64,000 nucleotides of DNA from Szabonella alba (GTDB lineage Bacteria; Pseudomonadota; Alphaproteobacteria; Rhodobacterales; Rhodobacteraceae): positions 186,001-250,000 of the forward strand of contig NZ_JAESVN010000003.1 in NCBI RefSeq assembly GCF_016765775.1, given 5' to 3'. The stretch's first letter is position 1. Each line of letters begins with the position of its first letter. Shown here one piece after another: positions 43,907 to 53,081 of the stretch. A program made the position numbers and the translations under genes. The notes below the pieces were generated by a model, which was given only the letters and a program-made list of their open reading frames with translations, was not told where the DNA came from and made no database searches.

Positions 43907-44085
43907 TGCTCTGGCGGCTGGCCCCTTATGCTTTGGTCCTCGGGCTGGCAGTCGCCGGATGGTGGCACGGCTATTCGACCGGCCGGGATGCTAAACGCTG
44001 GGACCAGCTGCGCACGATCGAGGCGCTTGAGCATGATCTCGAACGGGTCAGCGCAGCAAAGCGCAGCCGAGCAGCTCAGACCTGA
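43906..44085 (+). CDS. Rz/spanin-like small protein of the phage remnant
   Basis: Fifty-nine residues: an N-terminal membrane anchor (LAPYALVLGLAVAGWWHGYS) followed by a helical, coiled-coil-like tail (RWDQLRTIEALEHDLERVSA). This layout resembles i-spanin/Rz-type proteins, though it is short. The start overlaps the previous stop and its stop overlaps the next start (TGATG), a tightly packed phage-like operon. Confidence 0.55.
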   Translation: MLWRLAPYALVLGLAVAGWWHGYSTGRDAKRWDQLRTIEALEHDLERVSAAKRSRAAQT

Positions 44086-44411
44086 TGACCACGGCGGTTT
44101 TCAGCAGACGTCAAGGGCTGGAAGAGAATGGGTTGCTCACGGCCCTGATCGTGAACGGCCATGTCACTGCCGAGCTTTTGCGTAATCCCAAGAACAACCG
44201 CTGGAGCTGCTACATCTCAACCGAAGCGGCACAGTCCTTCAGTCGGCGCTTCATGACCTCAAAAATGATCGGGAGCGCCTACGACATGCCTTGGCGTGAT
44301 GTTCGGAAGCGAATGAACGACGCAGGAATCGCCTCTTTCACGCCAGACGGGAAAGATTACGGCCTGCTTCACCTCCGCGCAGATGTCGAAGGCGTGCTGG
44401 GAAAGTGCTGA
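44085..44411 (+). CDS. Hypothetical protein of the phage remnant
   Basis: A 108-aa protein with the pattern ...SAYDMPWRDVRKRMNDAGIA followed by FTPDGKDYGLLHLRADV, which suggests a helix-turn-helix plus a small beta segment. It is coupled to the preceding gene through TGATG. It is the last recognisable remnant gene before tRNA-Pro; no named family. Confidence 0.5.
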   Translation: MTTAVFSRRQGLEENGLLTALIVNGHVTAELLRNPKNNRWSCYISTEAAQSFSRRFMTSKMIGSAYDMPWRDVRKRMNDAGIASFTPDGKDYGLLHLRADVEGVLGKC

Positions 44412-44560
44412 TTGCGCCCAGACGGCCATGAATCTTCCAGCGCAGGCTTGGTCTATGTCATCATAATATAAGCAATTGAAAACCAGCACTCAATCATCTG
44501 ACGAAAAACGGACAGTGTGCAATCCGGAAAAGGCACGGTGTGCCTGACACCGAAAGATGA

Positions 44561-44637
44561 TGGTCGGGGCGAGAAGATTCGAACTTCCGACCTACGGTAC
44601 CCAAAACCGTCGCGCTACCAGGCTGCGCTACGCCCCG
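44561..44637 (-). tRNA. tRNA-Pro(TGG)
   Basis: Seventy-seven nucleotides with encoded CCA. Acceptor CGGGGCG pairs with CGCCCCG; anticodon loop TTTGGGT gives TGG; T-arm GGAAGTTCGAATCTTC. It lies 41 nt from the DUF192 gene stop on the same strand. Confidence 0.93.
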
Positions 44638-44678
44638 ACTGCGCCTCTCCTATCCAACTGCGGCGGGATTGAAAAGCC

Positions 44679-45155
44679 TCAACCGTCGTTGCAGGGCGCG
44701 GCAGCGGTCGCCGGATCAAAGGCCGGATGGCGCAGCGCCGCACCGGGGCCGATGCCCATGCGGCGGGCCAGACCGCCATTGATTTCCAGAACCGCCAGAA
44801 CGCCGTCGCCGCCATCAATGCCGGTCTCGTCATGCGGCACGGCATTGGAATGGACATGGGTCACAAGGCCGGTGGCGTCGGCAAAGATCATGTCAAGCGG
44901 GATCAGCGTATTCTTCATCCAGAACACCGCCCGCTGCGGTGACTCATAGATGAACAGCATGCCGCGCGATTTCGGCATGCTTTCGCGGAACATCAGCCCC
45001 TGCGCGCGGCTTTGCGGTGTATCGGCCAGTTCAACCGAAAATCGCGCAGACCCGCCGCCCGCAAGCCGGACCTCCACCTGCCCCGGTGCGCAATCGGCAA
45101 GTGCGGCCGAGGCGCCAAGACAGAAGGCAAGCACAGCGCCGGCGGCAGATCTCAT
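44679..45155 (-). CDS. DUF192 secreted protein
   Basis: A 158-aa protein with a Sec signal peptide ([18 protein letters not shown]) and the complete DUF192 domain: [35 protein letters not shown] and a C-terminal [15 protein letters not shown]. Function of the family is unknown. The ATG overlaps the cold-shock gene stop by 4 nt, so both are co-translated; this pairing with a double cold-shock protein may be a lineage feature. Confidence 0.92.
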   Translation of the reverse strand: MRSAAGAVLAFCLGASAALADCAPGQVEVRLAGGGSARFSVELADTPQSRAQGLMFRESMPKSRGMLFIYESPQRAVFWMKNTLIPLDMIFADATGLVTHVHSNAVPHDETGIDGGDGVLAVLEINGGLARRMGIGPGAALRHPAFDPATAAAPCNDG

Positions 45156-45715
45156 GTACCGCTCCGGGCCTCGTCATCCTGTTGCGCGGCCTCGACACGG
45201 GCCGCCTCCCAGGACAGGACCTGCGCTGCCATGCGGCCCCGCTTGCCCTCGATAATGCGCAGCCCCACGGCCTCACCGGCGGCCAGATCGGCAAAGCCCG
45301 ACATGCGCAGCACCTCGATATGGACAAACACATCCTCGGACCGGCCAAAGACATTGGCAAAGCCGAAGCCCTTGGCCTTGTCGAACCATTTCACCCGGGC
45401 AGGCTCGATCGTCAGGCGTTCAATTTCGTCGGGGGTCGCGATCGCGCCCTCTTCGGACATGGGGAAAGGCTGCACGGGTGGCGGGTCTATGCTGACCACC
45501 TCCACCGCCTGCACACCACGCTGGGTTCGCTGCACACGAACACAGATGCCCGCACCATCGGCGACGGTGCTTTGCCCGAAGTTCCGCAGGACATTCGCAT
45601 GCAGAAGGATATCACTGTCAGTTCCGTCGGCGACGACGAACCCGAACCCTTTCACCGCATCAAACCACTTTACCCGGCCCCGCACTTCCGGCGGGACCTT
45701 GTCATCTTCTTCCAT
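45152..45715 (-). CDS. Double cold-shock-domain protein
   Basis: A 187-aa protein with two CSD units. The first is at about residues 12-75 (GRVKWFDAVKGFGFVVADGT; DILLHANVLR), the second at about 105-168 (ARVKWFDKAKGFGFANVF; DVFVHIEVLR). Both keep RNP1 (KGFGF) and RNP2 (VFVHIE or ILLHAN)-type sequences, so both should bind single-stranded nucleic acid. Start is ATG 45715. It is the first gene of the operon with the DUF192 protein. Bacterial CSPs are usually single-domain; two-domain forms are common in alphaproteobacteria. Confidence 0.94.
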   Translation of the reverse strand: MEEDDKVPPEVRGRVKWFDAVKGFGFVVADGTDSDILLHANVLRNFGQSTVADGAGICVRVQRTQRGVQAVEVVSIDPPPVQPFPMSEEGAIATPDEIERLTIEPARVKWFDKAKGFGFANVFGRSEDVFVHIEVLRMSGFADLAAGEAVGLRIIEGKRGRMAAQVLSWEAARVEAAQQDDEARSGT

Positions 45716-45829
45716 CAAGAGCCATTTCCCCAGTCAAGCCCATTGCCAAACCTGCTGCGACCCACGGAAGTGGATCAAGCCTGAACCTACACGGAAACTG
45801 CACAACCCGTGTGCATCTGCGCACATAAG

Positions 45830-46438
45830 TCACGGATTTAACCGAACAACCGACCAACCAAACTCCGATATGGTCCTTGTCCAGCGAAACCGGTCATGCA
45901 ACCGGAAAGCACCATCCGCCCAAAACTCTATCTCGTCCGGAATGATCCGTATACCCCCCCAATTCAGGGGGCGCTCGGGGTTCATCCCATGCACTGCCGC
46001 CATGCGTGCGGCCTCGGCCATCAGCGCAGTGCGAGAGGCCAGCGGCTCCGACTGCCGCGAGGCCCAGGCCCCCAGACGGCTGTCCAGCGCGCGGCTTTGG
46101 AAATAGGCATCCGACATTGCGTCCTCAACCTTTTCGGTCCTGCCCCGCACACGGATCTGACGGCGCAACGATTTCCAGTGCATCACGAAAGCCGCCTTAC
46201 CAGAGGCCTCGATCTGCTGGCCCTTGCGGGACCGGAAATTCGTGTAAAAGACGAAACCACCGGCCTCGATCTCTTTAAGCAGCACCATCCGGACATCCGG
46301 CAGCCCGTCCTCATCCACCGTCGCAAGCGCGATGGCATTGGGGTCATTGGGTTCGGTCCGCCCGGCATCAGCCAGCCAGGCCTTCGCAATCGCGAAAGGG
46401 TCCTGCCCTGCAAAAATCCCGGTCCGGTCCAATATCAT
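45830..46438 (-). CDS. pdxH: Pyridoxamine 5'-phosphate oxidase
   Basis: FMN-dependent oxidase that makes pyridoxal 5'-phosphate from PNP or PMP. The 202-aa protein from ATG 46438 has [35 protein letters not shown] and the C-terminal block [17 protein letters not shown] then VVRLNP, all diagnostic. Longer starts upstream are rejected. It is divergent from fabI. Confidence 0.96.
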   Translation of the reverse strand: MILDRTGIFAGQDPFAIAKAWLADAGRTEPNDPNAIALATVDEDGLPDVRMVLLKEIEAGGFVFYTNFRSRKGQQIEASGKAAFVMHWKSLRRQIRVRGRTEKVEDAMSDAYFQSRALDSRLGAWASRQSEPLASRTALMAEAARMAAVHGMNPERPLNWGGIRIIPDEIEFWADGAFRLHDRFRWTRTISEFGWSVVRLNP

Positions 46439-46650
46439 TCCCCTGCTCTGGCAGATTGTTCCGCTTCGCACCGGAAGGGATGGAAACCCGCCCAGATTGC
46501 ACGCGGCCCATTTGGTAGACCGATGCCCGGCGGCGCGCAAGTCCCCGGGCCGGAATGGACCCGTTTTCCGCAGGCAAGCGCGCGCCCTTGATGCCTGTGA
46601 CCAATTCGCCTATTGCTCCGCTCTAGGGTGGCAGGACAGGGGGCAAGGGC

Positions 46651-47472
46651 ATGTCGGCGGGTCTGATGGCGGGCAAGCGGGGTCTTATCATGGGCCTTGC
46701 GAATGACAAATCCATCGCATGGGGCATTGCGCAGGCCTGTGCCGAACAGGGCGCAACGCTGGCCTTCTCCTATCAGGGGGAACAGCTGAAAAAGCGGGTT
46801 GAACCGCTGGCCGCCTCGATCGGGGCGACCGAAATGATCGAATGCGATGTCACTGACGAGTCCTCGCTCGATGCGCTTTTTGCCCATCTGGAAAAGATAT
46901 GGGGGGCGGTTGATTTCGTCGTCCATGCCATCGGATTTTCCGATAAATCCGAATTGCGCGGCCGCTATGTCGAGACCTCGCGGCAGAATTTCCTGATGTC
47001 GATGGATGTCTCAGTCTACAGTTTCACCGCCGTATGCCAACGCGCCTGCAGAATGATGCCGCCCGGCGGCTCGCTTCTGACGCTGACCTATTACGGCGCG
47101 GAGAAGGTCATGCCGCATTACAATGTCATGGGGCTTTGCAAGGCGGCGCTGGAGGCTTCGGTCAAATACATTGCCGAGGATCTGGGCAAGGACGGCATCC
47201 GCGTCAATGCAATCTCGGCCGGGCCGATCAAGACGCTGGCCGCATCCGGCATCGGCGATTTCCGCTATATCATGAAATGGAATGAGCTGAATTCGCCCCT
47301 GCGGCGCAATGTGACGCAGGAAGAGGTGGGCAAGGCCGCCCTGTTTCTGCTGTCTGATCTGGGGTCCGGCACCACGGGCGAAAACCTGCATGTCGATGCC
47401 GGATATCATGTTGTCGGCATGAAGGCGGTGGATGCGCCCGATATCGACGTCGTGACCGGACGCAAGGACTGA
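46651..47472 (+). CDS. fabI: Enoyl-[acyl-carrier-protein] reductase (NADH)
   Basis: Short-chain dehydrogenase-type enoyl reductase finishing each fatty-acid elongation cycle. The 273-aa protein begins LMAGKRGLIMGLANDKSIAW and has the catalytic YxxxxxxK pair in TYYGAEKVMPHYNVMGLCKAAL (Tyr at YYGAEK region and MGLCK), then INAISAGPIKTLAASGI. The likely cofactor and substrate loops match FabI. The ribosome binding site AAGGGC is close to the ATG. It is monocistronic, followed by an intergenic repeat element. Confidence 0.96.
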   Translation: MSAGLMAGKRGLIMGLANDKSIAWGIAQACAEQGATLAFSYQGEQLKKRVEPLAASIGATEMIECDVTDESSLDALFAHLEKIWGAVDFVVHAIGFSDKSELRGRYVETSRQNFLMSMDVSVYSFTAVCQRACRMMPPGGSLLTLTYYGAEKVMPHYNVMGLCKAALEASVKYIAEDLGKDGIRVNAISAGPIKTLAASGIGDFRYIMKWNELNSPLRRNVTQEEVGKAALFLLSDLGSGTTGENLHVDAGYHVVGMKAVDAPDIDVVTGRKD

Positions 47473-47624
47473 TCGCCCCGCCTGCCGGAGACAGAATTCC
47501 ATGATCCGCCGCCCCCTTTCATATTGGCTGAAATACCTCGGGGGTGCGGGGGCTGGCCCCCGCTGTCCCCGCGCCACAGCCTGCCGTCCCTTGCCTGCCG
47601 TCCGTCAGCACAGAGGAGCCTGAA

Positions 47625-48134
47625 ATGACCGACCGCCTGCCGCATGAAAAAGGCTTCCACGTTTCATGGGACCAGATCCACCGGGATTCCCGGGCGCTGG
47701 CCTGGAGGCTGGACGGCAAGGGCCCCGAAGAAGGCGGCCAGTGGCGCGCGGTTGTGGGCATCACCCGGGGGGGGCTGGTTCCGGCGGCAGTCGTGGCGCG
47801 CGAACTGGATATCCGCGTGATCGACACGATCTCGGTCAAATCCTATTCGCATCAGAAACAGGGCGAGGCCCATGTCATCAAGGCCCCGCAGGCCGGGCTG
47901 ATGGGCGATGGGGAAGGCATCCTGATCGTCGATGACCTTGTGGACAGTGGCAAGACGCTGGAACTGGTGCGCAAACTTTATCCCAAGGCGCATTTCGCGA
48001 CCGTCTATGCCAAACCTTCGGGCAAGCCCCAGGTCGATACCTGGATCACCGAGGTCAGTCAGGACACATGGATCTTCTTTCCCTGGGACATGGCGCTGCA
48101 ATATGTACAACCCTATCGTGGCACGGACGAGTGA
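47625..48134 (+). CDS. gpt: Xanthine/guanine phosphoribosyltransferase
   Basis: Salvages xanthine and guanine to nucleotides using PRPP. The 169-aa protein has the PRPP loop [16 protein letters not shown] at about residue 100, and [20 protein letters not shown] upstream; the C-terminal [11 protein letters not shown] matches bacterial Gpt. The ATG at 47625 follows AGAGGAGCCTGAA. It is followed by a short tandem repeat and an aminotransferase gene. Confidence 0.94.
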   Translation: MTDRLPHEKGFHVSWDQIHRDSRALAWRLDGKGPEEGGQWRAVVGITRGGLVPAAVVARELDIRVIDTISVKSYSHQKQGEAHVIKAPQAGLMGDGEGILIVDDLVDSGKTLELVRKLYPKAHFATVYAKPSGKPQVDTWITEVSQDTWIFFPWDMALQYVQPYRGTDE

Positions 48135-48194
48135 GCCCTTTTGACTGATCCCGCCGCCGGGGCGCACGGCCTGCCGCCGCGCCGCTGACCGGAC

Positions 48195-48236
48195 CATCCG
48201 ACCGGCCCATCTGACTGGCCCCCATCTGACTGGCCC
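48195..48236 (+). repeat. Short tandem repeat between gpt and the aminotransferase gene
   Basis: Two identical CATCTGACTGGCCC units (48208-48221 and 48223-48236) and one diverged copy, CATCCGACCGGCCC (48195-48208). Probably slippage-derived. Confidence 0.7.
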
Positions 48237-48275
48237 AGAGGCCCCCCGAAGGCCCAGACCGACAGGAAACTCACA

Positions 48276-49463
48276 ATGCTGCATCCGCTCAACCCCGCCA
48301 TGGCCGCGACCGAACCGCCCCCCGTGATGGAGGCACGCCGCTGGCTGGACGGGGTGAGCTTTCCACCCGAGCGCCCGCTGCTGAATGTCAGTCAGGCCGC
48401 CCCGGTGCAGCCCCCGCCGCTGGGTCTGCGTCAGGCGCTGGCCGAGGCGGCGCTGAATGATGATGCCGCGCATCTTTACGGCCCCGTTCTGGGCCTTCCT
48501 GCATTGCGGGCCGAGATTGCGGTACAATGGTCTGCGGCCTATGGCGGCAGCATCGCCCCCGGGCAGGTCGCCATTACCCAGGGCTGCAATCAGGCCTTCA
48601 CCTCGGTCATGTCCACCCTTGCCGGTGCGGGCGATGAGGTGATCCTGCCGACGCCCTGGTATTTCAATCACAAAATGTGGCTGGACATGCAGGGCGTGCG
48701 CACGGTGCCGCTGGCCTGTGGCGCAGGGCTGATCCCAGACCCGGAGGCGGCCGCCGCACTGATCACGCCCAGAACCCGGGCCATCGTGCTGGTCTCTCCC
48801 AACAATCCCGGCGGCGCGGAATATCCGGCCGAGGTGCTGCGCGCCTTTCTGGATCTGGCCCGCGCCCGGGGGCTGACGCTGATTGTCGATGAAACCTATC
48901 GCGATTTCGACAGCCGTCATTCGCTGCTGCAGGGGGGCCGTCCGCATGATCTGTTCGCCGATCCCGACTGGTCCGACACGCTGGTGCATCTTTACAGCTT
49001 TTCCAAGGCTTACCGGCTGACCGGGCACCGGGTCGGGGCGATCATCGCCGACCGCGCCCGACTGGCCGAGGTTGAGAAGTTTCTCGATACGGTCGCGATC
49101 TGCCCGTCGCAACTGGGCCAGATCGCGGCCCTTTGGGGCATGCGCAACCTTGGCAGTTGGGTCGCGGGTGAACGCGATGAGATCCTGTCGCGCCGGGCCG
49201 CCATGGTCGCGGGCTTCGATCAGCTTGAAGGCTGGAGCCTGATGGGCTGCGGTGCCTATTTCGCCTATGTTGCCCATCCTTTCGCGGCCTCGTCGCATGA
49301 TCTGGCCCGCCGTCTGGTATCCGAGGCGGGGATCCTGCTGCTTCCGGGCACGATGTTCCGCCCCGAGGGTGAGGGCCGGTCGGAATTCCGCATCGCCTTT
49401 GCCAATGTCGATGCGTCTGGCATTGCGGAACTCTTCCGCCGTCTTGCGGCCTTTCGCCACTGA
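48276..49463 (+). CDS. Class I/II pyridoxal-phosphate aminotransferase
   Basis: A 395-aa fold-type I aminotransferase. PLP-Lys is in HLYSFSKAYRLTGHRVG at about residue 243, the Asn/Asp pocket in LVSPNNPGGAEYP and LIVDETYRDFD, and the carboxylate Arg near RSEFRIAFANVD. AGGAAACTCAC precedes the ATG. Substrate is not evident; aromatic or branched-chain amino acids are possible. It does not appear to be in an operon with gpt (141-nt gap). Confidence 0.88.
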   Translation: MLHPLNPAMAATEPPPVMEARRWLDGVSFPPERPLLNVSQAAPVQPPPLGLRQALAEAALNDDAAHLYGPVLGLPALRAEIAVQWSAAYGGSIAPGQVAITQGCNQAFTSVMSTLAGAGDEVILPTPWYFNHKMWLDMQGVRTVPLACGAGLIPDPEAAAALITPRTRAIVLVSPNNPGGAEYPAEVLRAFLDLARARGLTLIVDETYRDFDSRHSLLQGGRPHDLFADPDWSDTLVHLYSFSKAYRLTGHRVGAIIADRARLAEVEKFLDTVAICPSQLGQIAALWGMRNLGSWVAGERDEILSRRAAMVAGFDQLEGWSLMGCGAYFAYVAHPFAASSHDLARRLVSEAGILLLPGTMFRPEGEGRSEFRIAFANVDASGIAELFRRLAAFRH

Positions 49464-49587
49464 TCGTCACGCAGATCGGGCGGGTGCTGCGGCCCTGCCC
49501 CATCTTGCCCCCCGGCCCCCAAGGCCCTAGAGATGCCCAACAGGGCCCCGACAGGCCACAGAGCAGGTCAATCCGAAAGGCAGGCAA

Positions 49588-51453
49588 ATGGCAAAGCAAC
49601 AAGAGGAAACCCGTCGCAAGAAGGGCAAAGGCACCTCTGTCGTGGTCTGGGTCCTGATGGCGATGCTCGTCCTTGGTCTGGGCGGTTTCGGGGTCACGAA
49701 TTTCGGCGGCGGGCTGACGGCCATCGGCTCGGTCGGGGATCGCGACATCACCGTGAACGATTACGCCCGCGCGCTGCAGCAGGAAATCAACGCGCTGTCG
49801 GCGCAGACGGGCCAGCGCATCACGGTGCAGCAGGCGCAATCCTTCGGGCTGGACCGGCAGGTGCGTCAGCAACTGGTCAACACCGCAGCGCTGGACAATG
49901 AAAATGACCGCATCGGCGTGTCTGCAGGCGATGCCCGTGTCGCCGCCGAGATCACGCAGATGGAGTCGTTCCGCGGCACAGGCGGGCAGTTCGACCGCGA
50001 AACCTATCGCTTCATGCTGGAACGCAATGACCTGACCGAAACCGCCTTTGAAACCCGCCTGCGCGATGATCTGGCCCGCGCCCTGCTGCAAGGTGCTGTC
50101 GGTTCGGGCTTTGAGGCGCCACCCGCGCTGGTCTCGACGCTTTTCGCCCATGTCACCGAACGGCGCGGCTACAGCCTGCTGCAGCTGACCGATGCCGATC
50201 TGGGCGCGCCGATTCCGGCCCCGACGGATGAAGATCTGACTGCGTTCCATTCCGAAAACACCGAACGCTTCACCCGTCCCGAGGCGCGGCGCATCACCTA
50301 TGCGACCCTGCTGCCCGACGATCTTGCCCCCGATATGGAGGTGGATGAGGACGTGCTGCGCCGGGTCTATGACGAACGGATTGATGAATTCGTCCAGCCC
50401 GAGCGCCGCCTTGTCGAACGGCTGGTCTATCCTACTGCCGAGGCGGCCGAGGCCGCATTCGCACGGCTTGAAACCGGCGCAACCTTTGAGGATCTGGTCG
50501 AGGCGCGCGGCGTCACGCTGGATGATATCGACCTTGGCGACGTGTCGCTGGCCGAACTGGGCCCCGCCGGTGAGGCCGTTTTCGCACTGACCGAACCCGG
50601 CGTGGTCGGTCCTTTCGAGTCGACGCTGGGCCCTGCGCTGTTTCGCATGAATGCGATCCTGTCAGCGCAGGAAGTCACCTTTGACGAGGCCCGCGACGAT
50701 CTGACCGCCGAAGTCGCCACCGATTCCGCCCGGCGTGAGATCGACGCACGGATCGAGGATATCGACGACCGCCTTGCCGGTGGCGCCACGCTTGAGGATC
50801 TGGCCGCCGAGGCCGGCATGACACTGGATGTGATCGAGTTCCATGACGGATCCGATGCGCGGATCGCGGGCTATCCCGCCTTCCGTGAGGCCGCGCTTGC
50901 CGCGCAGGAGGGCGATTTCCCCGAAGTGGTCATTCTGGGCGACGGCGGCATCGTTGCGTTGCGTCTCGATGCGATCCTGCCCCCCGCCCCGATCCCGCTG
51001 GACGATATCCGCGATGAGGTGGCCGAGGCCTGGCGTCAGGCACAGCTTGCGGCGGCCCTGTCGGAAAAGGCCATCGCGGTTAAATCCGCCGTTGAAACCG
51101 GCGCTTCGCTGGGGGCTTACGGCATTGTCGATGTCACAGCTGCGGCAACCCGATCCACCCGCCCGGCCAATGCGCCGCAATCGGTGATCGCGACCCTGTT
51201 CACGATGGAAGAGCCGGGCCAGATCCGGGTCGTTGAGGCGGAGGGTTTCACCGCGCTGCTGCGGCTTGACAGCATCAGCGAAGGCGACACCGAAGGCGAT
51301 GACGCCCTTGCCGTGCGCCGCATGATTGCCGTGCAGGCCGAGCAGGCACTGGCACAGGATGCTTTCTCGCTGTTCGTGAACGGGCTCAGCGATAATGCGG
51401 GGATCCGCTTTGATGATGCGGCGGTCAGCGCCGTGCATTCGCAATTCCAGTGA
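49588..51453 (+). CDS. ppiD: Peptidyl-prolyl isomerase PpiD / SurA N-terminal domain protein
   Basis: Inner-membrane-anchored periplasmic folding factor. The 621-aa protein has a short basic N-terminus, one transmembrane segment (VVVWVLMAMLVLGLGGFGVT), a SurA_N-type helical domain (DYARALQQEINALSAQTGQR) and a parvulin-like domain at about residues 240-370 (VEARGVTLDDIDLGDVSLAE; LTEPGVVGPFESTLGPALF). A C-terminal domain follows. The architecture matches PpiD. It lies 12 nt upstream of trpE, suggesting co-transcription, an arrangement known in related alphaproteobacteria. Confidence 0.92.
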   Translation: MAKQQEETRRKKGKGTSVVVWVLMAMLVLGLGGFGVTNFGGGLTAIGSVGDRDITVNDYARALQQEINALSAQTGQRITVQQAQSFGLDRQVRQQLVNTAALDNENDRIGVSAGDARVAAEITQMESFRGTGGQFDRETYRFMLERNDLTETAFETRLRDDLARALLQGAVGSGFEAPPALVSTLFAHVTERRGYSLLQLTDADLGAPIPAPTDEDLTAFHSENTERFTRPEARRITYATLLPDDLAPDMEVDEDVLRRVYDERIDEFVQPERRLVERLVYPTAEAAEAAFARLETGATFEDLVEARGVTLDDIDLGDVSLAELGPAGEAVFALTEPGVVGPFESTLGPALFRMNAILSAQEVTFDEARDDLTAEVATDSARREIDARIEDIDDRLAGGATLEDLAAEAGMTLDVIEFHDGSDARIAGYPAFREAALAAQEGDFPEVVILGDGGIVALRLDAILPPAPIPLDDIRDEVAEAWRQAQLAAALSEKAIAVKSAVETGASLGAYGIVDVTAAATRSTRPANAPQSVIATLFTMEEPGQIRVVEAEGFTALLRLDSISEGDTEGDDALAVRRMIAVQAEQALAQDAFSLFVNGLSDNAGIRFDDAAVSAVHSQFQ

Positions 51454-51465
51454 CGGTCTGACAGG

Positions 51466-52977
51466 ATGGCGCAGCTTACCCCCGATTTCGCGACCTTCGA
51501 AAAAGGCTGGGCCGAGGGGCGCAATCAGGTGGTCCATGCACGGATCGCCGCCGATCTGGACACGCCGGTCTCGCTGATGCTGAAACTCGGTGAGGCAGGC
51601 CGCGATACGTTCATGCTTGAATCCGTGACCGGTGGTGAGGTGCGGGGCCGCTATTCCGTGGTCGGGCTGAAGCCCGATCTGATCTGGCGCTGCCGGGGCC
51701 GCGCGGTCGAGATCAACCGCGAGGCCCGTTTCGACAGCATGGCCTTTCATCCCGCGGGCAGCGATCCGCTGGCCAGCCTGCGCGCGCTGATTGCCGAAAG
51801 CGCCATCGCGATGCCCGAGGATCTGCCCGCCATCGCCTCGGGCCTGTTCGGCTATCTCGGCTATGACATGATCCGGCTGGTTGAACATCTGCCGGATGTG
51901 AATCCCGATCCGCTGGACCTGCCCGATGCGGTGCTGATGCGGCCTTCGGTCGTCGCGGTGCTGGACGGGGCCAAGGGGGAGGTGACGGTGGTCGCCCCGG
52001 CATGGATCACCCCGGGCGTTTCGGCGCGCGCGGCCTATGCGCAGGCTGCCGAACGGGTGATGGATGCGCTGCGCGATCTGGACCGCGCCCCTCCTGCCCA
52101 GCGGGATTTCGGTGAGGCCTCCGCCCCCGGTGAGGCGGTGTCGAACTTCACAAGGGACGGCTACAAGGCGGCGGTCGACCGGGCCAAGGACTATATCCGC
52201 GCCGGGGACATCTTTCAGGTCGTGCCTTCGCAGCGCTGGAAACAGCGGTTCGAGCTGCCGCCCTTCGCGCTTTACCGGTCCCTGCGCCGCACCAATCCAT
52301 CGCCTTTCATGTTCTTTTTCAATTTCGGCGGGTTTCAGGTCGTGGGCGCCAGCCCCGAAATTCTTGTCCGCCTGCGTGAGGGGGAGGTAACGATCCGCCC
52401 CATCGCGGGAACCCGCAAACGCGGCGCCACCCCGGAAGAGGACCGCGCCAATGAGGCCGATCTGCTGTCCGACCCCAAGGAACTGGCCGAGCATCTGATG
52501 CTGCTGGATCTGGGCCGCAATGATGTGGGCCGCGTGGCCAAGGTCGGCACGGTGCGCCCGACCGAGAAGTTCATCATCGAACGCTACAGCCATGTCATGC
52601 ATATCGTCTCGAATGTCGTGGGCCAGATCCGTGACGGCGAAGATGCGCTTTCGGCCCTGCTGGCGGGCCTTCCCGCAGGCACGGTTTCCGGCGCGCCCAA
52701 GGTCCGCGCCATGCAGATCATTGATGAGCTGGAACCTGAAAAGCGCGGGGTCTATGGCGGTGGGGTCGGCTATTTCGCCGCCAATGGCGAGATGGATTTC
52801 TGCATCGCGCTGCGCACGGCGGTTCTTAAGGATGAAAATCTTTACATTCAGGCTGGGGGCGGCGTTGTCTATGACAGCGACCCCGAGGCCGAATTTCAGG
52901 AAACCGTCAACAAATCCAACGCTCTGCGCAAGGCGGCCGAGGATGCGGGACTGTTTGCACGACGCGGCAATTCCTGA
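51466..52977 (+). CDS. trpE: Anthranilate synthase component I
   Basis: First enzyme of tryptophan synthesis, converting chorismate and glutamine-derived ammonia to anthranilate. The 503-aa protein has the feedback region MLESVTGGEVRGRYSVVG, then the chorismate-binding domain with QVVPSQRWKQRF, PIAGTRKRGATPEEDRA and LPAGTVSGAPKVRAM. Length is typical. No leader peptide or attenuator is visible in the 12-nt gap to ppiD. trpG is not adjacent within the window; an intergenic element and a convergent gene follow. Confidence 0.96.
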   Translation: MAQLTPDFATFEKGWAEGRNQVVHARIAADLDTPVSLMLKLGEAGRDTFMLESVTGGEVRGRYSVVGLKPDLIWRCRGRAVEINREARFDSMAFHPAGSDPLASLRALIAESAIAMPEDLPAIASGLFGYLGYDMIRLVEHLPDVNPDPLDLPDAVLMRPSVVAVLDGAKGEVTVVAPAWITPGVSARAAYAQAAERVMDALRDLDRAPPAQRDFGEASAPGEAVSNFTRDGYKAAVDRAKDYIRAGDIFQVVPSQRWKQRFELPPFALYRSLRRTNPSPFMFFFNFGGFQVVGASPEILVRLREGEVTIRPIAGTRKRGATPEEDRANEADLLSDPKELAEHLMLLDLGRNDVGRVAKVGTVRPTEKFIIERYSHVMHIVSNVVGQIRDGEDALSALLAGLPAGTVSGAPKVRAMQIIDELEPEKRGVYGGGVGYFAANGEMDFCIALRTAVLKDENLYIQAGGGVVYDSDPEAEFQETVNKSNALRKAAEDAGLFARRGNS

Positions 52978-53081
52978 TCAGCCCGCCGCTTTCATCTTGG
53001 CCGAAATACCTCGGGGGGTAAGGGGCCAGCGGCCCCTAGCGGGGCAGCGCCCCCCCTTTCCCTTTGCCATGACAGGCCGGA

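Noticed and set aside
44505-44520. CACTGTCCG match to the tRNA-Ser 3' end as a second attachment site
   Set aside because: Only nine bases match and the orientation is inverted relative to the tRNA, so it cannot be a normal att repeat.
50662-52602. 646-codon minus-strand frame over ppiD and trpE
   Set aside because: It crosses two confidently assigned genes on the other strand and shows no domain pattern.
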